A DNA stretch of 64,000 bases, taken from the NCBI GenBank assembly GCA_001045525.1, contig LDWW01000003.1, positions 1 through 64,000 on the forward strand, read 5' to 3'. Shown here piece by piece: positions 9,003-17,699 of the stretch. This stretch comes from Chitinispirillum alkaliphilum (GTDB lineage: Bacteria > Fibrobacterota > Chitinivibrionia > Chitinivibrionales > Chitinispirillaceae). Each line of letters opens with the position of its first letter. Position 1 is the stretch's first letter. Below the pieces are notes generated by a model. It was not told where the DNA came from. It did not search any database and was given only the letters and a program-made list of their open reading frames with translations. A program made the translations under genes and the position numbers.

Positions 9003-10133
9003 CTTGCCTCCAATGGCAACAGGATAAGCCATGTCGGCCCAAATGGAAACGTAAGTGGCTCTTACGACAACCAGGACCGCATGCTCACTTACGGCGGCAA
9101 CACCTACCAGTACACCGACAACGGTGAACTCCTGAGCAAAACCAACAGCGAAGGGACTACATACTATAACTACGATGTGTTAGGAAACCTCCTCTCTGTC
9201 ACATTGCCAGATGGAACCAACATCCAGTATATTATCGATGGACGCAACCGCAGAACCGGCAGACGTGTCAATGGCTCTTTGATAAGCAAATATCTCTACC
9301 AGGACCAGCTAAACCCTGTAGCCGAACTCGACAATTCCGGCAATGTAGTCTCCCGTTTTGTCTACGGAACAAAAATGAAGGTTCCTGATTACAAGATACG
9401 GGACGGGGTAACCTACAGAATCATAAGTGACCACCTGGGAAGTGTAAGGCTGGTGGTTAATGCTCAGAGCGGGGAAGTGGTTCAGAGGATTGATTATGAT
9501 GAGTTTGGGGTAGTGCTTTTTGACTCAAATCCCGGTTTTCAGCCGTTTGGGTTTGCGGGGGGATTGTATGACGAGCTGACTGGGCTGGTGAGGTTTGGGG
9601 CGAGGGATTATGATGCGGAGACGGGGAGGTGGACAAGTAAGGATCCGATAAGGTTTGAGGGCGGGGATGGGAATTTGTATAGGTACTGTGGGAATGATCC
9701 GGTGAATTTTGTGGATCCTGATGGTGAAGCTGGGATTTCATCAATTTTAATAGGTGCAGCGGCACTGATACTGTTTCCTTTCGCAACAGACCCTATTAGC
9801 TTCCTTTTATCGCCGTTATTAGATTGGTTAGGCATTTCGCCACAACAGCTTGGAGATGGCACTCTTAAACAAAATGAATTTATACTTCCTGCTATCGATG
9901 GAACAGATACAAAAAAAATATGCAGAGATAATGAATCAAATAATAAATGGAATGATATTTTTGATAGGGCTGCATACGACGAGAGGAGTAGAGCTTTAGC
10001 AGAAGAACGCAAATATAGAGAAGCTAATCGTTGGGTAATGATAATGGAGTATGGGGGTACACGAGAAAGAATTTGGGGTGTTCATGGCCGTCCGTACCTT
10101 GGGGGGCGCACAATAAAACCAATAGGAAATTGA
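9003..10133 (+). CDS. RHS-core fragment, module 3, with hydrophobic tip
   Basis: The frame is open from 9003 with no credible start; RHS homology begins at 9009 ([11 protein letters not shown]) and reads uninterrupted through the core and [11 protein letters not shown] boundary. The ~140-aa tip begins with two hydrophobic stretches ([16 protein letters not shown] and [13 protein letters not shown]), then a polar end with [25 protein letters not shown] and a C-terminal [12 protein letters not shown] segment. The same tip type, decayed, is found in module 5. Probably an orphan cassette: intact tip frame but no translation start or delivery domain. An internal ATG at 9081 could start a 350-aa product. 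A partner gene overlaps the stop (TGATG). Confidence 0.72.
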   Translation, partial: LASNGNRISHVGPNGNVSGSYDNQDRMLTYGGNTYQYTDNGELLSKTNSEGTTYYNYDVLGNLLSVTLPDGTNIQYIIDGRNRRTGRRVNGSLISKYLYQDQLNPVAELDNSGNVVSRFVYGTKMKVPDYKIRDGVTYRIISDHLGSVRLVVNAQSGEVVQRIDYDEFGVVLFDSNPGFQPFGFAGGLYDELTGLVRFGARDYDAETGRWTSKDPIRFEGGDGNLYRYCGNDPVNFVDPDGEAGISSILIGAAALILFPFATDPISFLLSPLLDWLGISPQQLGDGTLKQNEFILPAIDGTDTKKICRDNESNNKWNDIFDRAAYDERSRALAEERKYREANRWVMIMEYGGTRERIWGVHGRPYLGGRTIKPIGN

Positions 10134-10312
10134 TGAAAAGGAAAATACTGTTTTACAAAAAGATATTGGCATATGCAATAGTTTTCGGGTACTTTATTCT
10201 AAGCTATGTTGGGATAAAAGCTGAATTTTCGTTTATAACACATTTAGTTTTTGTTGCGCTGACATTTACACTGCTGTTTTTATTAGCTGATATTGCAGAC
10301 AGAATAAAATGA
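10133..10312 (+). CDS. Small two-helix membrane protein, candidate immunity, module 3
   Basis: 59 aa, starting at the ATG of a TGATG overlap with the module 3 stop. The sequence has a basic start ([10 protein letters not shown]), a first membrane helix (ILAYAIVFGYFILSYVG) and a second (THLVFVALTFTLLFLLA). Stop-start overlap with a toxin-type tip and an all-membrane composition suggest an inner-membrane immunity protein, matching the hydrophobic tip. No family known to me. Confidence 0.55.
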   Translation: MKRKILFYKKILAYAIVFGYFILSYVGIKAEFSFITHLVFVALTFTLLFLLADIADRIK

Positions 10313-10392
10313 CCCTTGCTAGTGTAAATTTTACGCATATTATTTTCTGTAAAAATTGACAGTCTTAAGCAATTCAAAGTTAAATCGATCTG

Positions 10393-11369
10393 CGTGGAAA
10401 CGTAAGTGGCTCTTATGACAACCAGGACCGCATGCTCACTTACGGCGGCAACACCTACCAGTACACCGACAACGGTGAACTCCTGAGCAAAACCAACAGC
10501 GAAGGCACTACCCACTACAACTATGATGTCCTTGGAAACCTCCTCTCTGTCACATTGCCAGATGGAACCAATATCGAGTATATTATCGATGGACGCAACC
10601 GCCGCATAGGCAGACGTGTCAACGGCTCTTTGATAAGCAAATACCTCTACCAGGACCAGCTAAACCCTGTAGCCGAACTTGACCCACCCGGCAATGTAGT
10701 CTCCCGTTTTGTCTACGGAACAAAAATGAATGTTCCTGATTACATGATCAGGGACGGGGTAACCTACAGGATCATAAGTGATCATCTGGGAAGTGTGAGG
10801 CTGGTGGTTAATGCTCAGAGCGGGGAAGTGGTTCAGAGGATTGATTATGATGAGTTTGGGGTTGTATTGTTTGACTCAAATCCCGGATTCCAGCCCTTTG
10901 GATTTGCGGGCGGTTGTATGATCAGAAGACCGGGCTGGTGAGATTCGGGGCGAGGGATTATGATGCAGAGAGTGGGAGGTGGACGGCGAAGGATCCGATA
11001 AGGTTTGCGGGTGGGGATGGGAATTTGTATCGGTATTGTGGGAATGATCCGGTGAATTTTATAGATCCAAGCGGTGAGCTTCTAATTGAAGTTACTGTTG
11101 GTGTAGTACTTGTAGGGATTATAGTTTCTCCAATTATCTATTATGCATATCGAAAAGGCTTGCACGAAGGGCCGGTAATTAATGAAATCGATCCACTGTC
11201 AGCAAGTTATGATGAGTATAGAGCTCAAGTACGTGAAGCAAAAACAGTTTGTGAAGTAACAGCACGAGGTGCAGATGCTTCAGATTATTCGAATCCATTT
11301 GCTGGGGCAATTAAGGGAGCAATCACAGGTTTTAAGAGACTTTTCAAATTACCGGAGGAACCCAAATGA
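10393..11369 (+). pseudogene. RHS-core fragment, module 4, frameshifted
   Basis: RHS homology begins abruptly at [12 protein letters not shown] one-base deletion at about 10914, inside the conserved GGLYDE codons (GGCGGTTGT where other copies read GGCGGATTGT), breaks the frame. The core resumes at 10914 in the next frame with [11 protein letters not shown]. The ~110-aa tip after NDPVNFIDPSG has one strong membrane helix (VTVGVVLVGIIVSPIIYYAY), a Glu/Arg-rich helix with a cysteine, and a glycine-containing basic end (FAGAIKGAITGFKRLFK). The tip itself is intact, so only the core is broken. Confidence 0.75.
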
Positions 11370-11689
11370 AACTGATTATATTGGGTATTCAAATCGTTTG
11401 TTTCATATTTTTCGCAGTATTTATTTATAAGAACAAGAAATTTAAACCTGTAATGAAGTACGTCCTATTCTCAATTTGGACCATATGTATGGTTATTGCA
11501 GGTTTATGGCAATATTACCAAAGATTCGAAATTGTCGGTGATTATTTTTACTTGGTTAGTAACAATGAAAAAAGTTTCTATATATGCCAAAAAGGCCTGA
11601 AATATTACACCGATAACCCAGTAATTTTTCCACTCTTTGTTGATAAGAGAAGTTTGGAAGAATGCATGTATCGTGCATGCAAGGAATGA
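11366..11689 (+). CDS. Candidate membrane immunity protein, module 4
   Basis: 107 aa. Its ATG overlaps the TGA of the module 4 tip (ATGA). It has two predicted membrane helices (LIILGIQIVCFIFFAVFIY and YVLFSIWTICMVIAGLW) and a short polar domain with YYQRFE, three cysteines and an acidic end. It has the same genetic position and membrane character as the partners of modules 2 and 3. The function as an immunity protein is inferred. Confidence 0.58.
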   Translation: MKLIILGIQIVCFIFFAVFIYKNKKFKPVMKYVLFSIWTICMVIAGLWQYYQRFEIVGDYFYLVSNNEKSFYICQKGLKYYTDNPVIFPLFVDKRSLEECMYRACKE

Positions 11690-11710
11690 TTATTCATCTT
11701 CCCCCGTGCA

Positions 11711-12304
11711 CCTTTTCCCCTTATGCTTGGGGGTTTCTTCTCTTAGAAGGAAATATCCCTTGAGGGAAACGCGCGGGTGGGCGGCGGCTTAGGGTGTTAA
11801 AAAATTGCCTGCCGCCACGGAGTTTATCATAAAATTCCTTTTGCGATCCCCGATAGAAAATCGGGGGAGCCATTGACGGCGGAGCGGACGCAAGAAGGAA
11901 TTTTATGTAAAAGGCAAACATCCATGGATGGTGTTTGACGGCCCTGGGCGGATAGGCCTACCACCAGTTTCTATCTTCAAATCTTTCCGGACAAGAAAAC
12001 TGTGGTGCAGCAGCTCGTCAAAGCAAACAAAGTAGCCCATTCGATTCAAGCTCAAACCCGAAACACCTCCTGTAAACATTACAATACAAATAAAAAGACT
12101 GTGCATGAAAACGCAGCCCGGGTAAGCGCGCAAGGTTGAACGGAGGGTGACACTTTCTTAAGTGTCAGTGTGCTTAACAGGGCGGAGTCTTCGCAGCCCT
12201 ATAAACGACGCACCGAGCGATTAGCGAGCCTGTAGGAGAACCGACCCGAGTCCTCGAAGGGTTGCGCCATAATAAATATCTTTATTTCCCAAACACTCTA
12301 CCAG
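11711..12304. repeat. 0.6 kb intermodular repeat, copy 2
   Basis: Second copy of the element at 6905-7518, nearly identical outside one block. In that block this copy carries a palindrome, CCCCGAT-AGAAA-ATCGGGG (about 11843-11861), absent from copy 1. It again lies after a candidate immunity gene and ends at the same RHS junction. Copy 1 plus module 2 and copy 2 plus module 5 therefore share more than 1 kb, enough for homologous recombination. Confidence 0.75.
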
Positions 12305-12305
12305 T

Positions 12306-13174
12306 GGTGAACTCCTGAGCAAAACCAACAGTGAAGGCACAACCCATTACAATTATGATGTCCTTGGAAATCTCCTCTCTGTCACATTGCCAGACGGAAC
12401 CAATATCGAGTATATTATCGATGGACGCAACCGCCGCATCGGCAGACGTGTCAACGGCTCTTTGATAAGTAAATATCTCTACCAGGACCAGCTAAACCCT
12501 GTAGCTGAACTTGACCCATCCGGCAATGTAGTCTCCCGTTTTGTCTACGGAACAAAAAATGTTCCTGATTACATGATACGTGACGGAGTGACTTACAGAA
12601 TCATAAGCGATCATCTGGGAAGTGTAAGGCTGGTGGTTAATGCCCAGAGCGGGGAAGTGGTTCAGAGGATTGATTATGATGAGTTTGGGGTTGTGCTGTT
12701 TGACAGTAATCCCGGATTCCAGCCGTTTGGATTTGCGGGTGGGTTGTATGATGAGTTGACGGGGCTGGTGAGGTTTGGAGCGAGGGGTTATGATGCAGAG
12801 AGTGGGAGGTGGACTGCGAAGGATCCGATAAGGTTTGCGGGTGGGGATGGGAATTTGTACCGGTATTGTGGGAATGATCCGGTGAATTTTGTGGATCCTG
12901 AGGGGGGAAGCGGGGATTTCATCAATTTTGATAGGTGCAGCGATAGCAATATTATCTCCTTTTCCAACTGATCCTATCAGCGCATTGTTATCTCCGTTAT
13001 TAAATTGGTTAGGTATTTCGCCACAACAGCTCGGAGATGGTACTCCAAGATGGAATTGAACTGCCTTTTGAGGACGTAATTGAAGCAGGACAAGATGTGT
13101 GTAGAAATAATGGTTCAAATACATGGCGTAATATTTTTGACAGAGCTGCTGAAGCTAGCCTGAATTATGCATAA
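12306..13174 (+). pseudogene. RHS-core fragment, module 5, decayed
   Basis: Starts at the same GELLSK junction as module 2. The core is in frame but has lost one codon (GTKNVPDY against GTKMNVPDY). Just after VDPEG a one-base insertion in a G run shifts the frame. The remaining tip, read in other frames, matches module 3: [29 protein letters not shown], then GSNTWRNIFDRAA and a stop at 13174. At least two frameshifts make it inactive. No partner gene follows; an IS1380-type fragment lies 83 bases downstream and may have replaced it. Confidence 0.75.
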
Positions 13175-13257
13175 AAAAAGGCAGCATTGGATTTAAGTTG
13201 TTGTTATATTATAAGTTAGACACAAATTAATATCAACCAACATTTCCAATAACTGCC

Positions 13258-13980
13258 ATGTATAAATATACACAATCAGAACTTGTTTTTGAAAGCCTTA
13301 AAGGTAAAAAAGTGACTGCGGATTTTGAAGGAGGTTATATCACCAGTGATGCAGGTTTACTTCTTTTACGATCTCTCTCGAAAAGAGCCGGATTAATAGA
13401 TAATGCCGCTGGATCGATAAGAGACCGACGACATTCATCATACATCGACCACACCATTAAAACCCTTCTCAACCAGCGAATAATGCAGATCGCTTTGGGG
13501 TATTACCATTCACTTGATTGTAACAGAATGCGTGATGATGTCGCGTTAAAAATTGCTTGTGACAAATCAAACAAGAAGCCTTTAAGCAGCCAGTCAACAA
13601 TGAGCAGATTGGAAAACAGCCTGAGCAGGACAGATTTATACAGACTAAGCCTTGCGATCTGCAACCAATTTACTGCATCATTACAGGAAGCCACCCAAAA
13701 AATAATTCTTGATATTGACGATACCTGTGACCCTACCCATGGAGCGCAGCAGCTAAGCATATTCAATGCCTTTGATAACACCTATTGCTACCGTCCCTTA
13801 CATATCTATGAGGGCAAAACAGGAAAGCTTGTTACCGCAGTTCTTAGACCAGGCAAACGCCCAAGCGGGACTGAGGCCAGAAGCATTCTGAAACGAGTAA
13901 TTAAAGAGATCCGAAGCAGGTGGCCAAAGGTAAAGATCCTTATCAGGGGAGATTCACCCGATGCGGCGGTTGTGTCCTGA
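13258..13980 (+). pseudogene. IS1380-family transposase, C-terminally truncated
   Basis: 240 aa against roughly 430-460 for complete members. N-terminal features are typical: FEGGYITSDAGLLLLR, then IDHTIKTLLNQRIMQIALGY, the first catalytic aspartate region (IILDIDDTCDPTHGAQQ) and VLRPGKRPSGTEA. The chain reaches RGDSPDAAVVS and stops where intact proteins continue with the second acidic region, so it cannot be active. The break coincides with a 12-bp inverted repeat at 13974-14014, suggesting that another element inserted or recombined here. Confidence 0.85.
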
Positions 13981-14014
13981 CCGGTTATTCTCACTCAAAG
14001 TGACCGGTCAGGAC
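13974..14014. repeat. 12-bp perfect inverted repeat at transposase break
   Basis: GTCCTGACCGGT (13974-13985) and ACCGGTCAGGAC (14003-14014) are separated by 17 bases. The left arm overlaps the last codons of the truncated transposase. It could be a mobile-element end or target scar, or a hairpin. Confidence 0.55.
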
Positions 14015-14118
14015 GCAAAATATATTTTACAACTGTTATTAGCCTTCTGTTAAACAGCGAAAATGGTCACATAACTTGAGAATTACCGCTCACATAACTG
14101 AGAACGAGCATGATAAAG

Positions 14119-15357
14119 CAGCATGTGTGCAAAAAATGGCAATACTCAATTAAACCGATGATACTCATGTCCGGTGCATTATGAAGGTCTGTGACTGGTG
14201 ACAGGGGTTACAATTTTACAAAGGAACATTTGAAATGAAAAACCTTATACGTATTTCTCTTCTTGCAGTTCTTCTTTGTGTGTCGTACCTGTATCCTTTC
14301 TATGTCAAATTACCGGCTTCTTTTACAGCTTCCTCAGAAATAAACATATACTCCCGGCCAGACAGTTCTGCTGCCGTAATCAAAAATATCAAAGCATCAG
14401 AGGAAGTAACTGTCCTTGCTCTTATCGATATGCCAGAATCCCCGGATGCTCCTGCGATCCCTGCGGATATTGCACGTGTATACGAGTGGGAATCTTTGCG
14501 GTTTCTGTATAGAAACACGTGGGCTCAAGTCGTATACCACCAGGGCGACGAAGAGATTACCGGATATTGCAGGTATAATTCATTAGAATTCCCAGCCTAT
14601 ACCATGAAAATTGATGATGACAATGCTGTAAGATATCCACTGGTAAATGGTCACTGCAAAAAGGGGGGAGCTGGATTTATGTGTGACATTCCTCTCCCTG
14701 AGCCACGAAGTGAACTCTTTTCAATGATGGAGCTATCAGAACTGTTTTTTAAAGCAACGCACATCAATTTCAATATAAAGCATTTTGATATGTTAATGCA
14801 GAAGCATGAGATATCATACACATACGATGATGATCAGATTGTACTCAACAGACCCTTATGGTTTACCTATATTACCGAAGATTCTGTGGGGATTTCCTCT
14901 TCTTCGCAGATTAACACTGTAAATTTCTCAACTTTTGAGCCTTATTGTTTTGATCTGGTTCGTGGGCGCTACAAAATAATTAGATTACCCGAAGGGTTGA
15001 ACTCGTCAACAAAGGCTGTCCTGTTTGGCTTCCCTCTGAAAGATTCCGCTACCGGTACTTTGCCTGATTTGTCACGGGCGCAGATAGAAAAAGAAATTAT
15101 TGGTAACCGCTATGAGTTAACCAGCGAAAATTATTGTTCTGGCAACAGGACATTTGATACAAATCGTGACTATCGTGAAATATTGAGGGTTGATCTGAAC
15201 AGAGATGGTTTGATTGATTTAATAATAGTCGAAAGGAGTCATTTTAATTGCCACAATAGTGAACTGCAGACCAATCGGTCCATCGCAGTGAGCCACAGGG
15301 GGGAATGGTACTTAGTCTCATTCAGCATACATGGCACTCCAGAATAATGGCAACCGA
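14119..15357 (+). repeat. Direct duplication, copy 1 (~1.24 kb)
   Basis: This segment, from GCATGTGTGCAAAAAATGGC to the CAACCGATCAAT just after the gene, recurs at 17700-18942 with scattered substitutions and small indels. The shared part includes about 115 bases upstream of the gene, so promoter and gene were duplicated together. Confidence 0.85.
14235..15347 (+). CDS. Secreted SH3-like protein, duplicate A
   Basis: 370 aa. It has an N-terminal signal segment (LIRISLLAVLLCVSYLYPF), then an SH3-like region (INIYSRPDSSAAVIKNI through NTWAQVVYHQGDEEITGYCRYNSLEF, residues ~30-115), of the type seen in bacterial SH3 domains that bind cell-wall or surface ligands. The C-terminal part has FDTNRDYREILRVDLNRDGLIDLIIVER, whose DLNRDGLID is a calcium-binding EF-hand/FG-GAP-like loop. 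Six or more cysteines suggest disulfides outside the cytoplasm. The start ATG follows AAAGGAACATTTGAA. A close paralogue lies 3.5 kb downstream. Function unknown. Confidence 0.75.
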   Translation: MKNLIRISLLAVLLCVSYLYPFYVKLPASFTASSEINIYSRPDSSAAVIKNIKASEEVTVLALIDMPESPDAPAIPADIARVYEWESLRFLYRNTWAQVVYHQGDEEITGYCRYNSLEFPAYTMKIDDDNAVRYPLVNGHCKKGGAGFMCDIPLPEPRSELFSMMELSELFFKATHINFNIKHFDMLMQKHEISYTYDDDQIVLNRPLWFTYITEDSVGISSSSQINTVNFSTFEPYCFDLVRGRYKIIRLPEGLNSSTKAVLFGFPLKDSATGTLPDLSRAQIEKEIIGNRYELTSENYCSGNRTFDTNRDYREILRVDLNRDGLIDLIIVERSHFNCHNSELQTNRSIAVSHRGEWYLVSFSIHGTPE

Positions 15358-15899
15358 TCAATAGAGTCACAATCACCACACACATTTGATAAATCAAAAC
15401 CGACCCTTCAGGGCTCCGGAAAAAAAACAGGGAATTCCAGCACGGTGCAAAGGAAGCCCCGTGCTGTTATGGAGCGCTCTTTCAGAGCTTTGGGAGAACA
15501 GGGGAGTTTGACAAGGCTGAATGTGTTCAACTACACTCTATACTACTGCCACGGCCTTGAAAATAAACCTTCACTCTAAAGGGCTACAATATTCGCCATC
15601 CAAAATGTGCCCGCGGGATGTATGACCGCATTGAAGGGGTACCCGAAAATCACGGCGAGGTCCGCCGAACCGAGAGTTGAGGGTAGGGGAATGCTTTCCC
15701 TATCAGAAAATTCCTCATCACAATTTCCCCCTCCTTTCAATCTCCACCTTCCTAAAAAATAACAACCAGTATATTGTATCATCATACCATAGTAATTTAT
15801 CTTATAAAGTCAATTAATTTGTTGTGAGGAATAGAATGTTGGATTATGTGTTGTCTATAACCGTAATAGTTCAGGGTAGAATGTTGCAGGAGGGTTAAC
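15358..15899. other. Region without a supported gene
   Basis: A ~540-bp stretch with an 82-codon frame (15331-15579) that has no ribosome site and overlaps the preceding gene's end. A short CAGCACGG/CCGTGCTG inverted repeat sits near 15439-15467. The right part is low-quality coding sequence at best. Confidence 0.4.
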
Positions 15900-16560
15900 A
15901 TGAGAAAAAATTATGCAAATATAATTCTTACTATGCTTGGTCTGTTTAGCATATCTTTCGCAGATACATCTTTTGTAAGTTGGTGGGAAGATTGGGGAAG
16001 AAGGATTATTCCAATAATTTGACTAAGGAAGACAGTATAATTATTCACGATACAAAAAGATATGACTACGTTGATTTAGAGATATATGAAGTAAAAAGTA
16101 AAAAAATACTTAGTACAGATTCTGTTAATTATACAACACGTATAATATATGGATATAATGGTGAAAAGTGGCTGGTCAAAGTACCTGTTTTTACATTCGA
16201 AACAGGTTGTTTTGAAGAGATGGAACTGTGTCAAAATATGAATTCATGGCTATATTCAAAGTCAAAAATGCAACTCACAAGATTAACATAAACCCATATT
16301 GTGATTATTACTATCATGCAGATGATGTGACATTTGATATTTACACTGTTCAATCTGACAAATACTACCTCTCAGCAATTTGGAACGGACCTGCGTGTGG
16401 CCCAAGTATTTTGTTTATTTTGATAAAGAAACTGGAAAATTTCATAAAGTCTCAGAGATATGCATACATTGAGCTTATATATAATCAACAAACCGATTCC
16501 GGATTAACTACAATTTGGAAGATAAAACATGAAAAAAACTCATTCTATTTCTATGAATAA
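15900..16560 (+). pseudogene. Broken secreted-protein gene with two frameshifts
   Basis: ATG at 15900 is preceded by AGGAGGG and encodes a signal peptide (MRKNYANIILTMLGLFSISFA) and WWEDWG. The frame then stops at 16023, but coding continues in another frame (KKDYSNNLTKEDSI through VKVPVFTFETGCFEEMELCQNMN), and from about 16250 in a third frame to 16560 (NATHKININPYCDYYYH ...). Joined, this makes a secreted protein of about 220 residues. Two frameshifts within 300 bases show decay, or less likely sequencing error. No family recognised. Confidence 0.6.
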
Positions 16561-17470
16561 TCTGTCAATTAAAGTAATCACAATTTTGATGTTTTTTATT
16601 ATTGTTTCGGGTACTACCGATACAGCATCGTCTCAGAAATCCGAAGAATCAAAAGTGAAAGAACAGTGGTTATCTCTGGGGTACGAAAAACTCGATTCCG
16701 CAGGGATGATTTATGGAAGGGAAGAAGCACGGTTAAGATTACCTGTAAGTAATGTGAATTCGTTTTTTGATTCTTTGGGGGCACAAGGTTTCCTTATGAA
16801 GCCTGTTCTTGATGAAGAGGTGATGTTTTCCTTAAATGAACTTCGGTTTTTTTTAAATAATAATTTTGAAACAGATTCGGTTGCATTTTCATTTTCCTCT
16901 GAACCGTCACGCGGACGCGATTCTACTTCTTTCTGGGAAATCTTCTCTCCAATTGTGAGGGATATTACTTTCTCTAAATCCCTTCCAATCTTGATTTTTT
17001 CTTCAGATGGTTCTTATCGTTATTCAGAAATTCAGGTACTCTCCTCTATAGGATTTGGAGGTCATCAACGAGACATTTTTCTCATTAACGGGCATGAGCG
17101 ATTTGATGATAACAGCGTTCCCATTGTATATACATTTAATGAACTAACTGAAAATGACATCGCTATAGCCTTTTTAAGCAGAAGTGCTTATCTTCAAATG
17201 AGTCGCAGCACTATTGAGGTAAAAAAAGTGGAAATTCCTGGTAGGGAATGCATTGGATGTTATCAACCCTGTTATGAGAGTGACAAAGCCTACTTTTTTC
17301 ACTTAAATAACAGCCAATCTGCTGAAGCAGTACTTTTTCTTATGGAGGACTGTCCTGAAGGTACGTGTTATTTTTGTTTTACTGCGTTAACAATGGCAAT
17401 TCACCTGCATGATAGCTGGTATAGAACTGCGCTTCGGCAGTATGACCATGATGGATTTGTTGGTTTTTAA
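16553..17470 (+). CDS. Secreted protein of unknown function
   Basis: 305 aa from the ATG at 16553; an in-frame ATG at 16529 would add eight residues. The N-terminus (MNNLSIKVITILMFFIIVSG) is a signal peptide. The mature protein is acidic, Phe/Ser-rich, and has a cluster of cysteines late in the chain (ECIGCYQPCYES, EDCPEGTCYFC) that could form disulfides or bind metal. It overlaps the end of the broken gene before it, hinting at an old operon. No known family. Confidence 0.65.
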   Translation: MNNLSIKVITILMFFIIVSGTTDTASSQKSEESKVKEQWLSLGYEKLDSAGMIYGREEARLRLPVSNVNSFFDSLGAQGFLMKPVLDEEVMFSLNELRFFLNNNFETDSVAFSFSSEPSRGRDSTSFWEIFSPIVRDITFSKSLPILIFSSDGSYRYSEIQVLSSIGFGGHQRDIFLINGHERFDDNSVPIVYTFNELTENDIAIAFLSRSAYLQMSRSTIEVKKVEIPGRECIGCYQPCYESDKAYFFHLNNSQSAEAVLFLMEDCPEGTCYFCFTALTMAIHLHDSWYRTALRQYDHDGFVGF

Positions 17471-17699
17471 GAACTTTAGCCACAGAGTTATCACTGCCTT
17501 GGAACTCCAACTATGAGCCTCACAAGAAGGGCACTGTATAATTTCAGGGTGCATCATTATCTTCTTGTTGGCGGAGACTCTGCGTGGCTCTTAGTGAAAA
17601 CTATGAAATTGACGAAACGCTCATAGAAAAGCTTGATGATGTTGCTCCGCTCAAGAGTATGCAGAATCAACAGACTCCTACCGAATCATTATTATAAAC
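17471..17699. other. Junction region before duplicated segment
   Basis: Non-coding except for a short frame ending YEIDETLIEKLDDVAPLKS...TESLL before the stop at about 17696, which could be the tail of a lost gene. The duplicated segment begins immediately after it. Confidence 0.35.

Noticed and set aside
9457-10012. Minus-strand frames opposite RHS module 3 ([13 protein letters not shown]-type)
   Set aside because: Shadows of the well-supported RHS reading frame; the same appears opposite module 5.
7117-12133. A 76-codon minus-strand frame conserved in both 0.6 kb repeats (7117-7347 and 11903-12133)
   Set aside because: The whole repeat is near-identical, so frame conservation says nothing about coding; no ribosome site or family match.
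15331-15579. 82-codon frame after the first SH3-like gene
   Set aside because: Overlaps that gene's end in another frame, has no start signal, and the paralogous locus lacks it.
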